64,000 bases of DNA from Phaeacidiphilus oryzae TH49 (GTDB taxonomy: Bacteria > Actinomycetota > Actinomycetes > Streptomycetales > Streptomycetaceae), in contig NZ_JQMQ01000005.1 of NCBI RefSeq assembly GCF_000744815.1, forward strand, positions 5,723,801-5,787,800, read 5' to 3'. How positions within the stretch are numbered: position 1 is the stretch's first letter; the number at the start of each line of letters is the position of its first letter. Below are positions 53,308-62,156 of this stretch, in pieces. Made by a program: the position numbers and the translations under genes. The notes beneath the pieces are model-generated. The model worked only from the letters and a program-made list of their open reading frames with translations. It was not told where the DNA came from and made no database searches.

Positions 53308-54348
53308 TCAGACCGCCGGCTGCTGTTGGGTGATGCAGTGGATGCCGCCGCCGTTGGCGAAGATCTCGCGGGCGTCGACCAGTTCGACCTTGCGGTGGGG
53401 GAAGGCGCGGGCGAAGACCTCGGCGGCCCGTTCGTCGTGGGGGTCGTCGAAGGCGCAGAGGACGACGGCGCCGTTGCAGAGGTAGTGGTTGATGTACGAG
53501 TAGTCGACCGGGGCGCCGTCGGGGTCGGTGAGGGTGCGGGGGGCCGGGATCTCGACGACCTCCAGGGGGCAGCCGTGGGCGTCCGTCGAGGCGCGGAGAA
53601 GGGCGGCGATCTCCCGGGTCGGCTCGAAGTCCGGGTGCGCCGGGTCGAGTTGGCGGTGGACGGCGACGACGCCGTGCCGGAGGAAGGAGGCCACGATGTC
53701 GACGTGGCCGCGGGTGCCGTACTCGTCGTAGTCGCGGGTGAGGCCGCGGGGGAGCCAGAGGGCCTTGCGGGTGCCCAGGCGGGCGTGGATCTCGGCCTCC
53801 ACCTCGGCCTTGCCGAGGCCGGGGTTGCGCCCCTGGTCGAGCTGGACGGTCTCGGTGAGGAGGACGGTGCCCTCGCCGTCGACGTGGATCCCGCCGCCCT
53901 CGTTGACCAGGGTGGAGGGGATGCGTTCGGCGCCCGCGAGTGCGGCCACCTCGCCCGCGATGTGCCGGTCGTGCTCCCAGGTGGCCCAGGACTGGGCGCC
54001 CCAGCCGTTGAAGACCCAGTCCACGGCGGCCAGTCGGCCGGTCCGGGCGGAGGTGACGAAGGTCGGGCCGATGTCCCGCATCCAGGCGTCGTCGAGGGGG
54101 CGCTCGGCCAGGGTGATCTGAGGGGACGTCAGGTACTCGCGGGCGAGGGCGGACTCGCCGACGGCCGTGATCAGGGTGACCGGCTCGTAGCGGGCGATGG
54201 TGTCGGCGACCGCCGCCCAGGCGCGGCGGGCGGCGTCCAGGCCCTGCGGGTCGTCGAAGGTGGGGTTGGCCGAGGGGAACGCCATCCAGGTGCGTTCGTG
54301 CGGCGCCCACTCGGCGGGCATGGTGAAGGCGGGGGCGGTGCTGGCCAT
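53308..54348 (-). CDS. aguA: Agmatine deiminase
   Basis: 346 residues. Guanidine-modifying enzyme fold: MPAEWAPHERTWMAFPSA start, DDAWMRDIGPTFV, NEGGGIHVDGEGT, TRGHVDIVASFLR (catalytic His) and the catalytic Cys in FANGGGIHCITQQQPA. It hydrolyses agmatine to N-carbamoylputrescine and ammonia. It starts about 15 bases after ureC on the same strand, so it is in the urease transcript. ATG 54348 matches the family start; a GTG at 54360 is in frame. Confidence 0.9.
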   Translation of the reverse strand: MASTAPAFTMPAEWAPHERTWMAFPSANPTFDDPQGLDAARRAWAAVADTIARYEPVTLITAVGESALAREYLTSPQITLAERPLDDAWMRDIGPTFVTSARTGRLAAVDWVFNGWGAQSWATWEHDRHIAGEVAALAGAERIPSTLVNEGGGIHVDGEGTVLLTETVQLDQGRNPGLGKAEVEAEIHARLGTRKALWLPRGLTRDYDEYGTRGHVDIVASFLRHGVVAVHRQLDPAHPDFEPTREIAALLRASTDAHGCPLEVVEIPAPRTLTDPDGAPVDYSYINHYLCNGAVVLCAFDDPHDERAAEVFARAFPHRKVELVDAREIFANGGGIHCITQQQPAV

Positions 54349-54363
54349 GGGCGGTGTCACGTC

Positions 54364-56127
54364 CTACAGGAAGTAGAGGCGGGAGAGGGAGACGGATTCG
54401 GCGGGCTCCGAACGCAGCGGGTCGCCGTCCAGGGTCACCAGACCGGTGCGCGGATCGACGCGGACCTCGCCGAGGCGGTCGTTGCGGAGCATGTCGCGCG
54501 GGCCGATCCCGCGGGTGCCGCGGACCCCGACCCGGCGCCGGCGGGTGGGCATCCGGTCCTCGGCGTCGACCGCGGCCTGCGCGGTGAAGGCGACCGAGAG
54601 GTCCGCCGCGGTCGCCCCGTGGGCGCCGAACTGGGGGCCGAGCACCAGCGGTTCGCAGCGGTCGGTGGACGCGTTCGGGTCCCCGGTGACCCCGTACGCC
54701 GGGAAGCCGGCCTTCAGCACCAGCTGCGGCTTGGCGCCGAAGCTGTGCGGGGCCCAGAGGACGATGTCGGCGAGCTTGCCCGGTTCGAGGGAGCCGATCT
54801 CGTGGGCGAGGCCGTGGGCGATGGCGGGGTTGATGGTGAGCTTGGCGATGTAGCGGAGCACCCGGGGGTTGTCGTCCCCGCCGGCCGTGCTGCCGAACTC
54901 GCCGTCCAGCGGGCCGAGTTCGGCCTTCATCTTGCCGGCCAGCTGGAGGGTGCGGCGGACCGTCTCGCCGGCCCGGCCCATGCCCTGGGCGTCGGAGGAG
55001 GTGATGCCGATCGCGCCCAGGTCGTGGAGGACGTCCTCGGCGCCCATCGTCCCGGCCCGGATCCGGTCGCGGGCGAGGGCGGCGTCGCCGGGCAGGTCCG
55101 GCTTGAGGTCGTGGGCCGAGACGATCATCCCGAAGTGCTCGCCCAGGGCGTCCCGGCCGAACGGCAGGGTGGGGTTGGTGGAGGAGCCGATGACGTTCTC
55201 GATGCCCGCCAACTGGAGGATGTTGGGCACATGGCCGCCGCCGCAGCCCTCGATGTGGAAGGCGTGGACGGTGCGGCCCTCCAGCACGGAGAGGGTGTCC
55301 TCGACCGAGAGGTTCTCGTTCAGCCCGTCGGTGTGGAGGGCGACCTGGACGTCGTACTCCTCGGCGGTGCGCAGGGCGGTGTCCAGGGCGCGGGCGTGGG
55401 CGCCCATGTCCTCGTGCACCTTGAAGCCGCAGGCGCCGCCCTCGGCCAGGGCCTCCACCAGCGGGGCGTCCCCACTGGACGAACCGCGGGCCAGGAAGCC
55501 GATGTTGACCGGCCAGGCGTCGAAGGCGTTGAAGGCGTGCCGCAGCGCCCAGGGCGAGTTGACGCCGACGCCCCAGACCGGGCCGAACTCCTGGCCGATG
55601 ATCGTGGTCACCCCGGAGGCCAGCGAGGCCTCCATGATCCGCGGGGAGAGGAGGTGGACGTGGGTGTCCACGGCGCCCGCGGTGGCGATCAGGCCCTCGC
55701 CGGAGACGATCGAGGTGCCGGTGCCGACGACCACCTCGACCCCGTCCATGGTGTCCGGGTTGCCGGCCCGGCCGATCGCGGCGATCCGGCCCTCCCGGAC
55801 GCCGATCGAGGTCTTGCGGACGCCGAGCACCGCGTCGATCACCAGGACGTTGGAGATCACCAGGTCGCAGGTCTCGCGGACGGCCGCGGCCTTGAGATGG
55901 AGGCCGTCCCGGGCGGTCTTGCCGAAGCCGGCCAGGAACTCGTCGCCGGGCTGCTGGGAGTCCGACTCGACGCGGACGATCAGGCCGGTGTCGCCGAGCC
56001 GGACCCGGTCGCCGGCCCGGGGGCCGTGGACGGCGGCGTAGTCCAGGGCGTCCTGCCTGGCGGGGGCGGGGGCGTGGGCGCGGGCGTCCCGGCGGTGCTG
56101 GTGGTGGGTGGTTCCGGTGCCGGTCAC
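54364..56127 (-). CDS. ureC: Urease subunit alpha, divergent type
   Basis: 587 residues. The two-nickel site is complete: His156 and His158 (DTHVHLLSP), the carbamylated Lys236 (GFKVHEDMG), His265 (ALHTDGLNE), His299 (EGCGGGHVP) and Asp379 (SSDAQG). The mobile-flap residue that is Cys in K. aerogenes urease (Cys319) is Ala338 here (VSAHDLKPD), while the catalytic flap His is kept (His339). An extended His/Ala-rich N terminus is present. GTG 56127 overlaps the gamma/beta gene by four bases. No accessory genes (ureD, E, F, G) lie nearby; they must be supplied from elsewhere. The gene resembles the second urease of streptomycetes. Confidence 0.92.
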   Translation of the reverse strand: MTGTGTTHHQHRRDARAHAPAPARQDALDYAAVHGPRAGDRVRLGDTGLIVRVESDSQQPGDEFLAGFGKTARDGLHLKAAAVRETCDLVISNVLVIDAVLGVRKTSIGVREGRIAAIGRAGNPDTMDGVEVVVGTGTSIVSGEGLIATAGAVDTHVHLLSPRIMEASLASGVTTIIGQEFGPVWGVGVNSPWALRHAFNAFDAWPVNIGFLARGSSSGDAPLVEALAEGGACGFKVHEDMGAHARALDTALRTAEEYDVQVALHTDGLNENLSVEDTLSVLEGRTVHAFHIEGCGGGHVPNILQLAGIENVIGSSTNPTLPFGRDALGEHFGMIVSAHDLKPDLPGDAALARDRIRAGTMGAEDVLHDLGAIGITSSDAQGMGRAGETVRRTLQLAGKMKAELGPLDGEFGSTAGGDDNPRVLRYIAKLTINPAIAHGLAHEIGSLEPGKLADIVLWAPHSFGAKPQLVLKAGFPAYGVTGDPNASTDRCEPLVLGPQFGAHGATAADLSVAFTAQAAVDAEDRMPTRRRRVGVRGTRGIGPRDMLRNDRLGEVRVDPRTGLVTLDGDPLRSEPAESVSLSRLYFL

Positions 56128-56987
56128 CGCGCCTGGTCCTCTCGCTCGCTCGGGACGCCGTCCTGGGCGGCGGCGTCCTGGGCCGTGGCGCCCCGGGCGG
56201 CGGCGTCCTGGGCCGTGGCGTCCTGGTGGGGGGCCTCGCCGTCGGCGGTGCCGGACGCTTCCTGATAGGTCGTCAGGAAGCCGGTGGCGCGGGCCTTCTC
56301 GAGCGCCGCCTGGCGGGCGCCGGGGGCGTCCAGCGGGCCGTCGACCAGCCCGGCGAAACCGATGGCGACCCGTTCGCCGCCGATCGGCACCAGCTCGACC
56401 TGGACCGTCGCCCCCGGGTCGAAGCGGACCGAGCTGCCGGCCGGCACCGCGAGCCGGGTGCCGTACGCGGCGTCCCGGTCGAACGCGAGCCGCGGGTTGA
56501 CCTCGAAGAAGTGGAAATGGGAGGTGACCGAGATCGGCACCGGCGAGGTGTTGCGCACCGGCAGGCTGAGCACCGGCTCCGGCACCGCGGGCGGGTGCCC
56601 GGCGGCGGGCAGGATCGCCCCGGGCGCCTCCGGGTCGTAGCCGACCGGCTCCCCGGCTCGGCCGGCGTCCCCGGCGAGCTCGGCGGCCCGGAACGGGTCG
56701 TCCACCACGGCCAGTCGGGTGCCGTCCTCGAACACGGCCTCCACCTGGAGGGTGGTCACCACGTCGGCGACCCCGGGCAGGACGTCCCGCGGGCCCAGGA
56801 CGCTGCGGCCGGCGTCGATCGCCTCGGCCAGACGGGCGCCGTCCCGGGCGGCCTCGCAGACGGTGTCCGCGACCAGCGCGGTGGCCTCGGGGATGTTGAG
56901 GCGGAGGCCGCGGGCGCGGCGGGCGCGGGCGAGCTCGGCGGCGGTGAAGAGGAGCAGTCGGTCCTGCTCGGTGGGCGTGAGTGGCAA
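56124..56987 (-). CDS. ureAB: Fused urease gamma/beta subunit
   Basis: 287 residues. Residues 1-100 are UreA-like (LTPTEQDRLLLFTAAELARA, GLRLNIPEATALVADTVCEA). Residues 130-250 are UreB-like (SLPVRNTSPVPISVTSHFHF, FEVNPRLAFDRDAAYGTRLA). The C-terminal 40 residues are an AQDAAARGATAQDAAAQDG repeat tail not found in normal urease. The start is TTG 56987 with GAGGA five bases upstream; no ATG or GTG fits. It forms the urease trimer unit with UreC. A palindromic operator lies 23 bases upstream. Confidence 0.88.
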   Translation of the reverse strand: MPLTPTEQDRLLLFTAAELARARRARGLRLNIPEATALVADTVCEAARDGARLAEAIDAGRSVLGPRDVLPGVADVVTTLQVEAVFEDGTRLAVVDDPFRAAELAGDAGRAGEPVGYDPEAPGAILPAAGHPPAVPEPVLSLPVRNTSPVPISVTSHFHFFEVNPRLAFDRDAAYGTRLAVPAGSSVRFDPGATVQVELVPIGGERVAIGFAGLVDGPLDAPGARQAALEKARATGFLTTYQEASGTADGEAPHQDATAQDAAARGATAQDAAAQDGVPSEREDQAR

Positions 56988-57009
56988 GGCGTCCTCGCGG
57001 GCGGGCAAG

Positions 57010-57026
57010 TTTGAACGGCGTTCAAA
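57010..57026. promoter_or_regulatory. TTTGAAC-GGC-GTTCAAA palindrome upstream of ureAB
   Basis: A perfect 7+3+7 palindrome 23 bases before the ureAB start. The form TTGAAC-N3-GTTCAA is typical of TetR-family operators. No TetR gene is adjacent, so the regulator acts from elsewhere. Confidence 0.6.
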
Positions 57027-57087
57027 CGCATCTAACCCCGAGTCGGCCCGCCTGTCCACTGTCGCCCCTGCGGGGCGCGCGGAAAGG

Positions 57088-57140
57088 CCGACGCGCGGAC
57101 CGCCGGCCGGCTGTCCGGCCGGGGGTGGTCCGCGCGTCGG
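57088..57140 (-). terminator. Long hairpin after the FNT gene
   Basis: A 14-base perfect stem CCGACGCGCGGACC / GGTCCGCGCGTCGG with an inner CCGGCCGG/CCGGCCGG stem. It lies between the FNT stop (57226) and the ureAB operator, so the FNT and urease genes are probably separate transcripts. Confidence 0.65.
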
Positions 57141-57225
57141 TGGTGGGACGGGGGTCGGGAGGCGCCGCGGTCGCGGTGGAGGCAGCGGCGTTCCGGACCC
57201 TTCGGCTGCAGAGGGCTGGGCGGTC

Positions 57226-58152
57226 TCAGTCGGCTGGAGCGGCCTCCGGCTCGGCGGAGGCGACGGCGGTCGGGGTCGCGGTCTCGGTCGCGGTCGCCTC
57301 ACCCGGCTGCTCGGGCAGCGAGATGCCGGCGGTCGCGGTCTCGGTCTCCCCCTCGGCGGGCTTGCCGGCGCCGACGAAGCCGTAGCTCACGCCGACCAGC
57401 AGGCCGCCGCCGACCAGGTTGCCGAGGCCGACCCAGAGGAGGTTCTTGGCGAAGGCGCCCAGCGTCGCGCCCTTGACCCCGGCCATCATGCCGAGCGAGA
57501 AGGTGGTCATGTTCGCCACCACGTGCTCGAAGCCGGAGGCGACGAAGGCCATCAGGCACCAGAAGATCAGCATCATCTTGGCGCCGTCCGACTTGGTCCG
57601 GACGCCCATCCAGACGGCCAGGCAGACCAGGAAGTTGCAGAGGACGCCGCGGAAGAAGAGCGCCCCGACGGACTCCGCCGTCTTGGTCTTGATCAGAGCG
57701 GCCAGCAGGGCGGCCGCCGGCGCGGGGTGGCCCGGGGTGGCGCCGATCTCCAGCATTCCGGCGCCGTAGACCAGCGCGGCGAAGCCGATCGAGCCGACCA
57801 GGTTGCCGAGGAAGGAGCCGACGATCACGGCGACGCCGCCGCCGACCCCGCGGCGCCGGGCGGAGACGCCCTGCACCATGGTCATCATGTTGCCGGTGGA
57901 CAGTTCGGAGCCGGCGAAGATCACCAGGGTCAGCGCGATGCCGAAGACCAGGCCCTGCACGAGCTTGGTGTAGGGGGCGTGCGCCGCCTGCATCGGGCCG
58001 GTGACGGCGAGCATCAGCGCGACCGCGACGCCGACGTAGGCGCCGGCGAGCATCGAGTTGACGGTGAAGCGCAGGGGCGAGCGCAGACTGCTGATCTTCT
58101 CTTCTGCGGCCAGTCCCTGGGCGCGGAGCGCCTCGGGTACGGGGATGGGCAC
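57226..58152 (-). CDS. Formate/nitrite transporter (FNT) family channel
   Basis: 308 residues with six membrane segments: LAGAYVGVAVALMLAV, GLVFGIALTLVIFAGSEL, TGNMMTMVQGVSA and SGFEHVVANMTTFSLGMM. The central FNT residues (Thr/Asn in ELSTGNM and the selectivity His in FEHVVANM) are present. It passes formate, nitrite or another small anion. GTG 58152 has GGAGG six bases upstream. The last 45 residues are a Thr/Ala/Glu-rich tail. Confidence 0.9.
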   Translation of the reverse strand: MPIPVPEALRAQGLAAEEKISSLRSPLRFTVNSMLAGAYVGVAVALMLAVTGPMQAAHAPYTKLVQGLVFGIALTLVIFAGSELSTGNMMTMVQGVSARRRGVGGGVAVIVGSFLGNLVGSIGFAALVYGAGMLEIGATPGHPAPAAALLAALIKTKTAESVGALFFRGVLCNFLVCLAVWMGVRTKSDGAKMMLIFWCLMAFVASGFEHVVANMTTFSLGMMAGVKGATLGAFAKNLLWVGLGNLVGGGLLVGVSYGFVGAGKPAEGETETATAGISLPEQPGEATATETATPTAVASAEPEAAPAD

Positions 58153-58245
58153 GACGAGCCTCCAGGCGTAGTACGGCGGTGCGAAGTGCGGGCGGTGCGG
58201 AGCGCGCCGGCTGCGGCGTTGCGGCCTGCGGTCCGCGCACCCGGG

Positions 58246-58300
58246 CGTGCTGATCCGGGCGTGCTGATCCGGAAGTGCTGGTCCGGAAGTGCTGACAAAG
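58246..58300. repeat. Four 14-bp tandem repeats upstream of the FNT gene
   Basis: CGTGCTGATCCGGG, CGTGCTGATCCGGA, AGTGCTGGTCCGGA and AGTGCTGACAAAG at 58246, 58260, 58274 and 58288, an exact 14-base period. They sit about 95-150 bases upstream of the FNT start codon. They could be regulator sites or slippage products. Confidence 0.7.
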
Positions 58301-58789
58301 AACTGTGCAGAGGGAACTGCGAAGAGCCGACTGCGAATTGCTGAGTGCGAAGGAATTGACGGCGGACCGCGACGAGCTGATCGCGCAGCGCGACGCGGGG
58401 ACTGCGGAGTGCGTTCGAAAGCCCACCGGAGCGCCGAGACCACTCGCTGACGGGACGTCGGAAGTCCGGTGTGCTGCGTAACGTACCGTGGCTGGATCCG
58501 TCTTGGGGAGGCGCGTGGGGCCGCAGCCACGCCTTTTCACGCGCTGTTCGCGGGACCGGCGCTCTCCTCACGGGCGCGGTCGCGGAGCGTGCGCGAACGG
58601 CAATCGGGGCTACTCATCAGGGGCCGCCGCGAAGCCTGCTCGTCATCTTTCGGACACCTGCACGCTTCTGCGGGAATCCCTCTCCGGCAAGGGAGTTGAT
58701 CTCCGCGAGCGGGCAGGGGATTGGTCGGGGGAGTGGATTGCCCCTCGACGGATCATCCGACAGGATGACCGGAACGTAGGATGTGAGGA

Positions 58790-58805
58790 CCGACTGGACA
58801 GTCGG
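58790..58805. promoter_or_regulatory. CCGACTG-GA-CAGTCGG palindrome
   Basis: Perfect 7-base arms, 63 bases before the phosphatase ATG and 7 bases after a TAGGAT -10-like box, so it would lie at the start of the mRNA. Candidate operator or 5' hairpin. Confidence 0.5.
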
Positions 58806-58868
58806 TTCTGACGCCTGGGACCCGAGACCGAATCTGGAACAGGAAAGCGCGCACGCGGCAGGAGAACC

Positions 58869-61201
58869 ATGGCGATCCAACCCGATCCGCCGCAGCAGCG
58901 CGCCCGGCGCAGGCGCTTCCGTCCGCCCGCGCCGCCGCTGCCCGCCGAAGGATGCCAGCCCGACCCGTCGGCCGCCCCGACCCCGGAGGGCCAGGACGGC
59001 TCCGCCGCCTGGCTCGGACCCGCCATGGCGGCCAACGGCATCGGCGCCTTCGACTGGGACATCCGCCGTGACCGGCTGGACGGCGACCTCCGGACGTTCC
59101 ACATCCTCGGCCTCGACCCCGACGAGCAGAGCGACCGCAGCTCCACCGCCTTCCTCTCGCTCCTCCATCCCGACGACGCCGCCGTGGTCCGCCGCCGGGT
59201 CGCCCGCGCGGTGCTCGACCTCGGCCAGTGCGGCGCGTACTACCGCACCGTCACCCGCGACGGGGCGCTGCGCGCGGTCCGCTTCCGCGGCCGGGTGCTC
59301 GCCGACCCCGACGGCCGGCCCTCCCGGATGGTCGGCTTCGTCTGGGACGCCACCGCCGAGCTCCACAAGCGGGACCGGGACGACCAGCTGGCCCGGCTCC
59401 GCGAGGAGCGCACCCGCTTCGTCAAGGAGGCCGCCCGCCGGCTCTCCGAGGCGGTCACCGTCCCCGATGTGGCGCGGGTCTTCACCGAGCTCCCGCTGCC
59501 CGGGATCCCGCCGGACGGCATGCTCCTCTTCACCGTCGACGGCGGCCGGCTCACCCTCCTCGACTCCAGCGGCTACGACGAGGCGGTGCTCCGGCCGTAC
59601 CTGCGGCTGCCGATCCACCTGAGCGGCGCGCCCGAGGCCGGGGGCGCCGCCGGGAGGCCCGCGCCGAGCCGCCCGCGGACAGCCCCGCCGCGCTCGCCGT
59701 GCGCAGCCGGGCGCCGGTCTTCATCCCCTCGCGGGCCGACTACGCGGAACGCTTCCCGGCCGCCTGGGCCATGCTCTCCGGGGAGGGTCCGGCCGACGAG
59801 GCGCCGGGGCGGGCCGGTTCGCCGCGCAACGCCTGGGCCTATCTGCCGCTGGTGGCCAGCGGGCGGGCCATCGGCGTCTGCGTGATCAGCTTCGACGACG
59901 ACCGCGAGCTGGACGCCGAGGACCGCACCCTCCTCACCACGCTGGGCGGGATGGTCGCCCAGTCCCTCGCCCGGGCCCGGCTGCACGACGCCGAGCACGA
60001 GCTGGCGGCCGGGCTCCAGCGGGTGCTGCTGCCCAGGCGGGTCCCGCCCACGCCGGGGGTCTCCACCGCCGTCCGCTACCTGCCGGCCGGCTCCGGCCTG
60101 CAGATCGGCGGCGACTGGTACGACGTGGTGCCGCTGCCCGGCGGCCATGTCGGCCTGGTCATCGGCGACGTCCAGGGGCACGACGTGGCGGCGGCCGGAG
60201 TGATGGGCCAGCTGCGGATCGCCATGCGGGCGTACGCCGCGGAGGGCCACCCGCCGGCGGCGGTGATGGCCCGCGCCTCCCGCTTCCTCGCCGACCTGGA
60301 CACCGGCTACTTCGCCACCTGCACCTACCTGGAGGTGAACATCGACTTCGGGGCCGTCTACGCGGTCCGGGCCGGCCACCTCGACCCGGTGGTGCGGCGG
60401 GCCGACGGCAGCTGCGCGATCCAGCCGGTGGCCGGCGGCCTCCCGCTGGGCGTGGCGCCCGAGGAGGAGTACCCGGTCACCCGCTTCACCCTCGACCCGG
60501 GCGAGCTGCTGGCGCTCTGCACGGACGGCCTGGTCGAATCGCGCACCGTCGAACTCGACCGCGGAATGGAGCAGTTGAGGTCGGTGCTGGCCGAGCACGG
60601 CGCCGAGGCCACCGGCGGCGCCCAGCGCGGCGAGCCCGGCCGGGAGGGGCTGGAGGCGCTGGCCGACCGGGTGCTCGGAGTCGGCCAGGCGCACTCCCAG
60701 GACGACGACATCGCGCTGCTGCTGTTCCGCTGGGACGGCCCCTCGGACGGACGCCCGCGCCGGATGCTGCGCCGCCGGGTCGCCCAGGCCGACCTGGCCC
60801 GGATCGCCGCCGTCCGGGCCGAACTGGTGGACGCGGTACGGCGATGGGGCGTCGGCGAGCTGGCCGACTCGGCCGAGCTGCTGGCCAGCGAGCTCCTGAC
60901 GAACGCGTTGGTGCACACGGACCGGGACGCCCTGCTGACCGCTCGGCTGTACGGCTGCACGGCCGACGGCGACGGTGCGGCCGGGTCCGCGCTGCCGGTC
61001 CCGGTCCGGCTGCGGGTCGAGGTGGAGGACGAGTCGGACCAGTGGCCCAAGCGCCGTACGCCGGGGGAGCAGGCCTCGTCCGGGCGGGGGCTGCTGCTGG
61101 TCGAGGCGCTGGCCGACGACTGGGGCGTGGATCCGCGCGGGGTCGGCAAGCGGATGTGGTTCGAGCTGGTCGCCCCGGCGGGGGCGACGGCGGGGGACTG
61201 A
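58869..61201 (+). CDS. PAS-GAF-SpoIIE phosphatase with HATPase domain, one apparent frameshift
   Basis: About 777 residues after correction. Domains: PAS (35-180; MAANGIGAFDWDIRRDRLDG), GAF (about 200-390; AYLPLVASGRAIGVCVISFD), SpoIIE/PP2C phosphatase (about 410-620; LPAGSGLQIGGDWYDVVPLP, LVIGDVQGHDVAAAGVMGQL) and a HATPase_c anti-sigma-kinase domain (640-777; ELLASELLTNALVHTDRDAL). It combines a phosphatase for anti-anti-sigma factors with an anti-sigma kinase-like domain. The frame breaks at 59652-59654 where three G stand for four. ATG 58869 has GGCAGGAG upstream. The PAS and GAF parts probably sense a signal. Confidence 0.9.
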
Positions 61202-61301
61202 GGTCGCTCCGTGGGGGGCTCCCCGCTCCCCGAGGCGGTCCCGCCTGCTCTCCGCCTGTTGGCCGTCTCCTCTCCGCCTGTTGTCCGGCTGCTCCGGCTG
61301 T

Positions 61302-61336
61302 ACAGGGCCGGACAGGTATGGACAGGTCTGTACAGG
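61302..61336. promoter_or_regulatory. Four ACAGG repeats phased at exactly 10 bp
   Basis: ACAGG occurs at 61302, 61312, 61322 and 61332, alternately as CTGTACAGG and GGACAGGT. The series ends six bases before the TACAGT -10 box (61343-61348) of the GntR gene. Sites on one DNA face suggest cooperative binding, most likely by the GntR protein itself. Confidence 0.6.
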
Positions 61337-61354
61337 TGGGCCTACAGTGCCTTC

Positions 61355-62098
61355 ATGACCACTGTCGATCCCGCCGCCTCGGCCCTCGCCGCCAAGCACC
61401 AGCGCATCGCGCGGGCGCTCGCGGAGGAGATCCGCTCGGGCAGACTCCCCGCCGGCGCCCGGCTGCCGGGTGAGCACGCCCTCACCGAGCGGTTCTCGGT
61501 CAGCCGCGGGACCGTCCGCCAGGCCCTCCGCGCCCTCAGCGAGGAGGGGCTGATCGCCACCCGGGCCGGCATCGGCTCGGTGGTCACCTTCGACGGCGCC
61601 CCCCTGGACGACCGGCAGGGCTGGGCGGCGGCCTTCGCCCGGCGCGGGATCGAGCTGCGCACCCGCGTACTGCGGCTGTCCGCGGGCCCGGACCGGGGGC
61701 TGGCCGAGCAGCTGGGGATGCCCGCCGACACCGAGTTCCTCCACCTGGACCGGGTGCGCTCGCTGCCCGACGGCACCGGGGTCTCCCTGGAGCTCAGCCG
61801 CAGCCGGATGGTCCCCGAGCTGGCCGAGGCGGTGCGCGACGGGCTGGTCGGCGACTCGCTCCAGCGCACCCTGACCGCCGCCGGCCTCTTCGAGGCGGGC
61901 GGGCGGCAGGTGGCCTCGGTGGCCCCGCTGCCCGACCGGCAGGCGCGCGAGCTGGGCCGCGAGCCGGGCGAGGTCTTCCTGCGGGTCGACCGGACCGGGC
62001 GGGACTCGGCCGGGCGTCTGGTCGAGCACGTCACCAGCTGGCTGGCGCCGGACCACTTCCGCCTTGAGCTGGAGTTCGGCGATGTCCCGCAGACGTGA
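61355..62098 (+). CDS. GntR-family regulator (HutC type)
   Basis: 247 residues. HTH: KHQRIARALAEEIRSGRLPA, EHALTERFSVSRGTVRQALR, ALSEEGLIATRAGIGSVV. UTRA domain from residue 85. Leaderless: TACAGT ends six bases before the ATG. It is followed on the same strand by an ADP-ribosylglycohydrolase and a nucleobase permease gene, which it probably controls in response to a nucleoside or base (inference). Confidence 0.9.
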   Translation: MTTVDPAASALAAKHQRIARALAEEIRSGRLPAGARLPGEHALTERFSVSRGTVRQALRALSEEGLIATRAGIGSVVTFDGAPLDDRQGWAAAFARRGIELRTRVLRLSAGPDRGLAEQLGMPADTEFLHLDRVRSLPDGTGVSLELSRSRMVPELAEAVRDGLVGDSLQRTLTAAGLFEAGGRQVASVAPLPDRQARELGREPGEVFLRVDRTGRDSAGRLVEHVTSWLAPDHFRLELEFGDVPQT

Positions 62099-62156
62099 GG
62101 ACCATGTGCCGCGAGACCTTCGAGAACCATGAGAACCGCGAGAACTGCGAGTTGAG

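Larger units (their letters stand above)
58153..58868. other. 716-base intergenic region between FNT and the SpoIIE phosphatase gene
   Basis: No convincing gene; short open frames on the plus strand near 58470-58810 lack family resemblance. It contains the 14-base tandem repeats at 58246-58300, an ACTGCGAA/GTGCGAAGGA-rich stretch at 58310-58360, and on the right side a TAGGAT -10-like box (58777-58782) and the palindrome at 58790-58805. Confidence 0.55.

Noticed and set aside
58469-58811. Open frames of 76-107 codons upstream of the phosphatase gene
   Set aside because: Three overlapping frames without ribosome sites or motifs; they would cover the promoter and palindrome.
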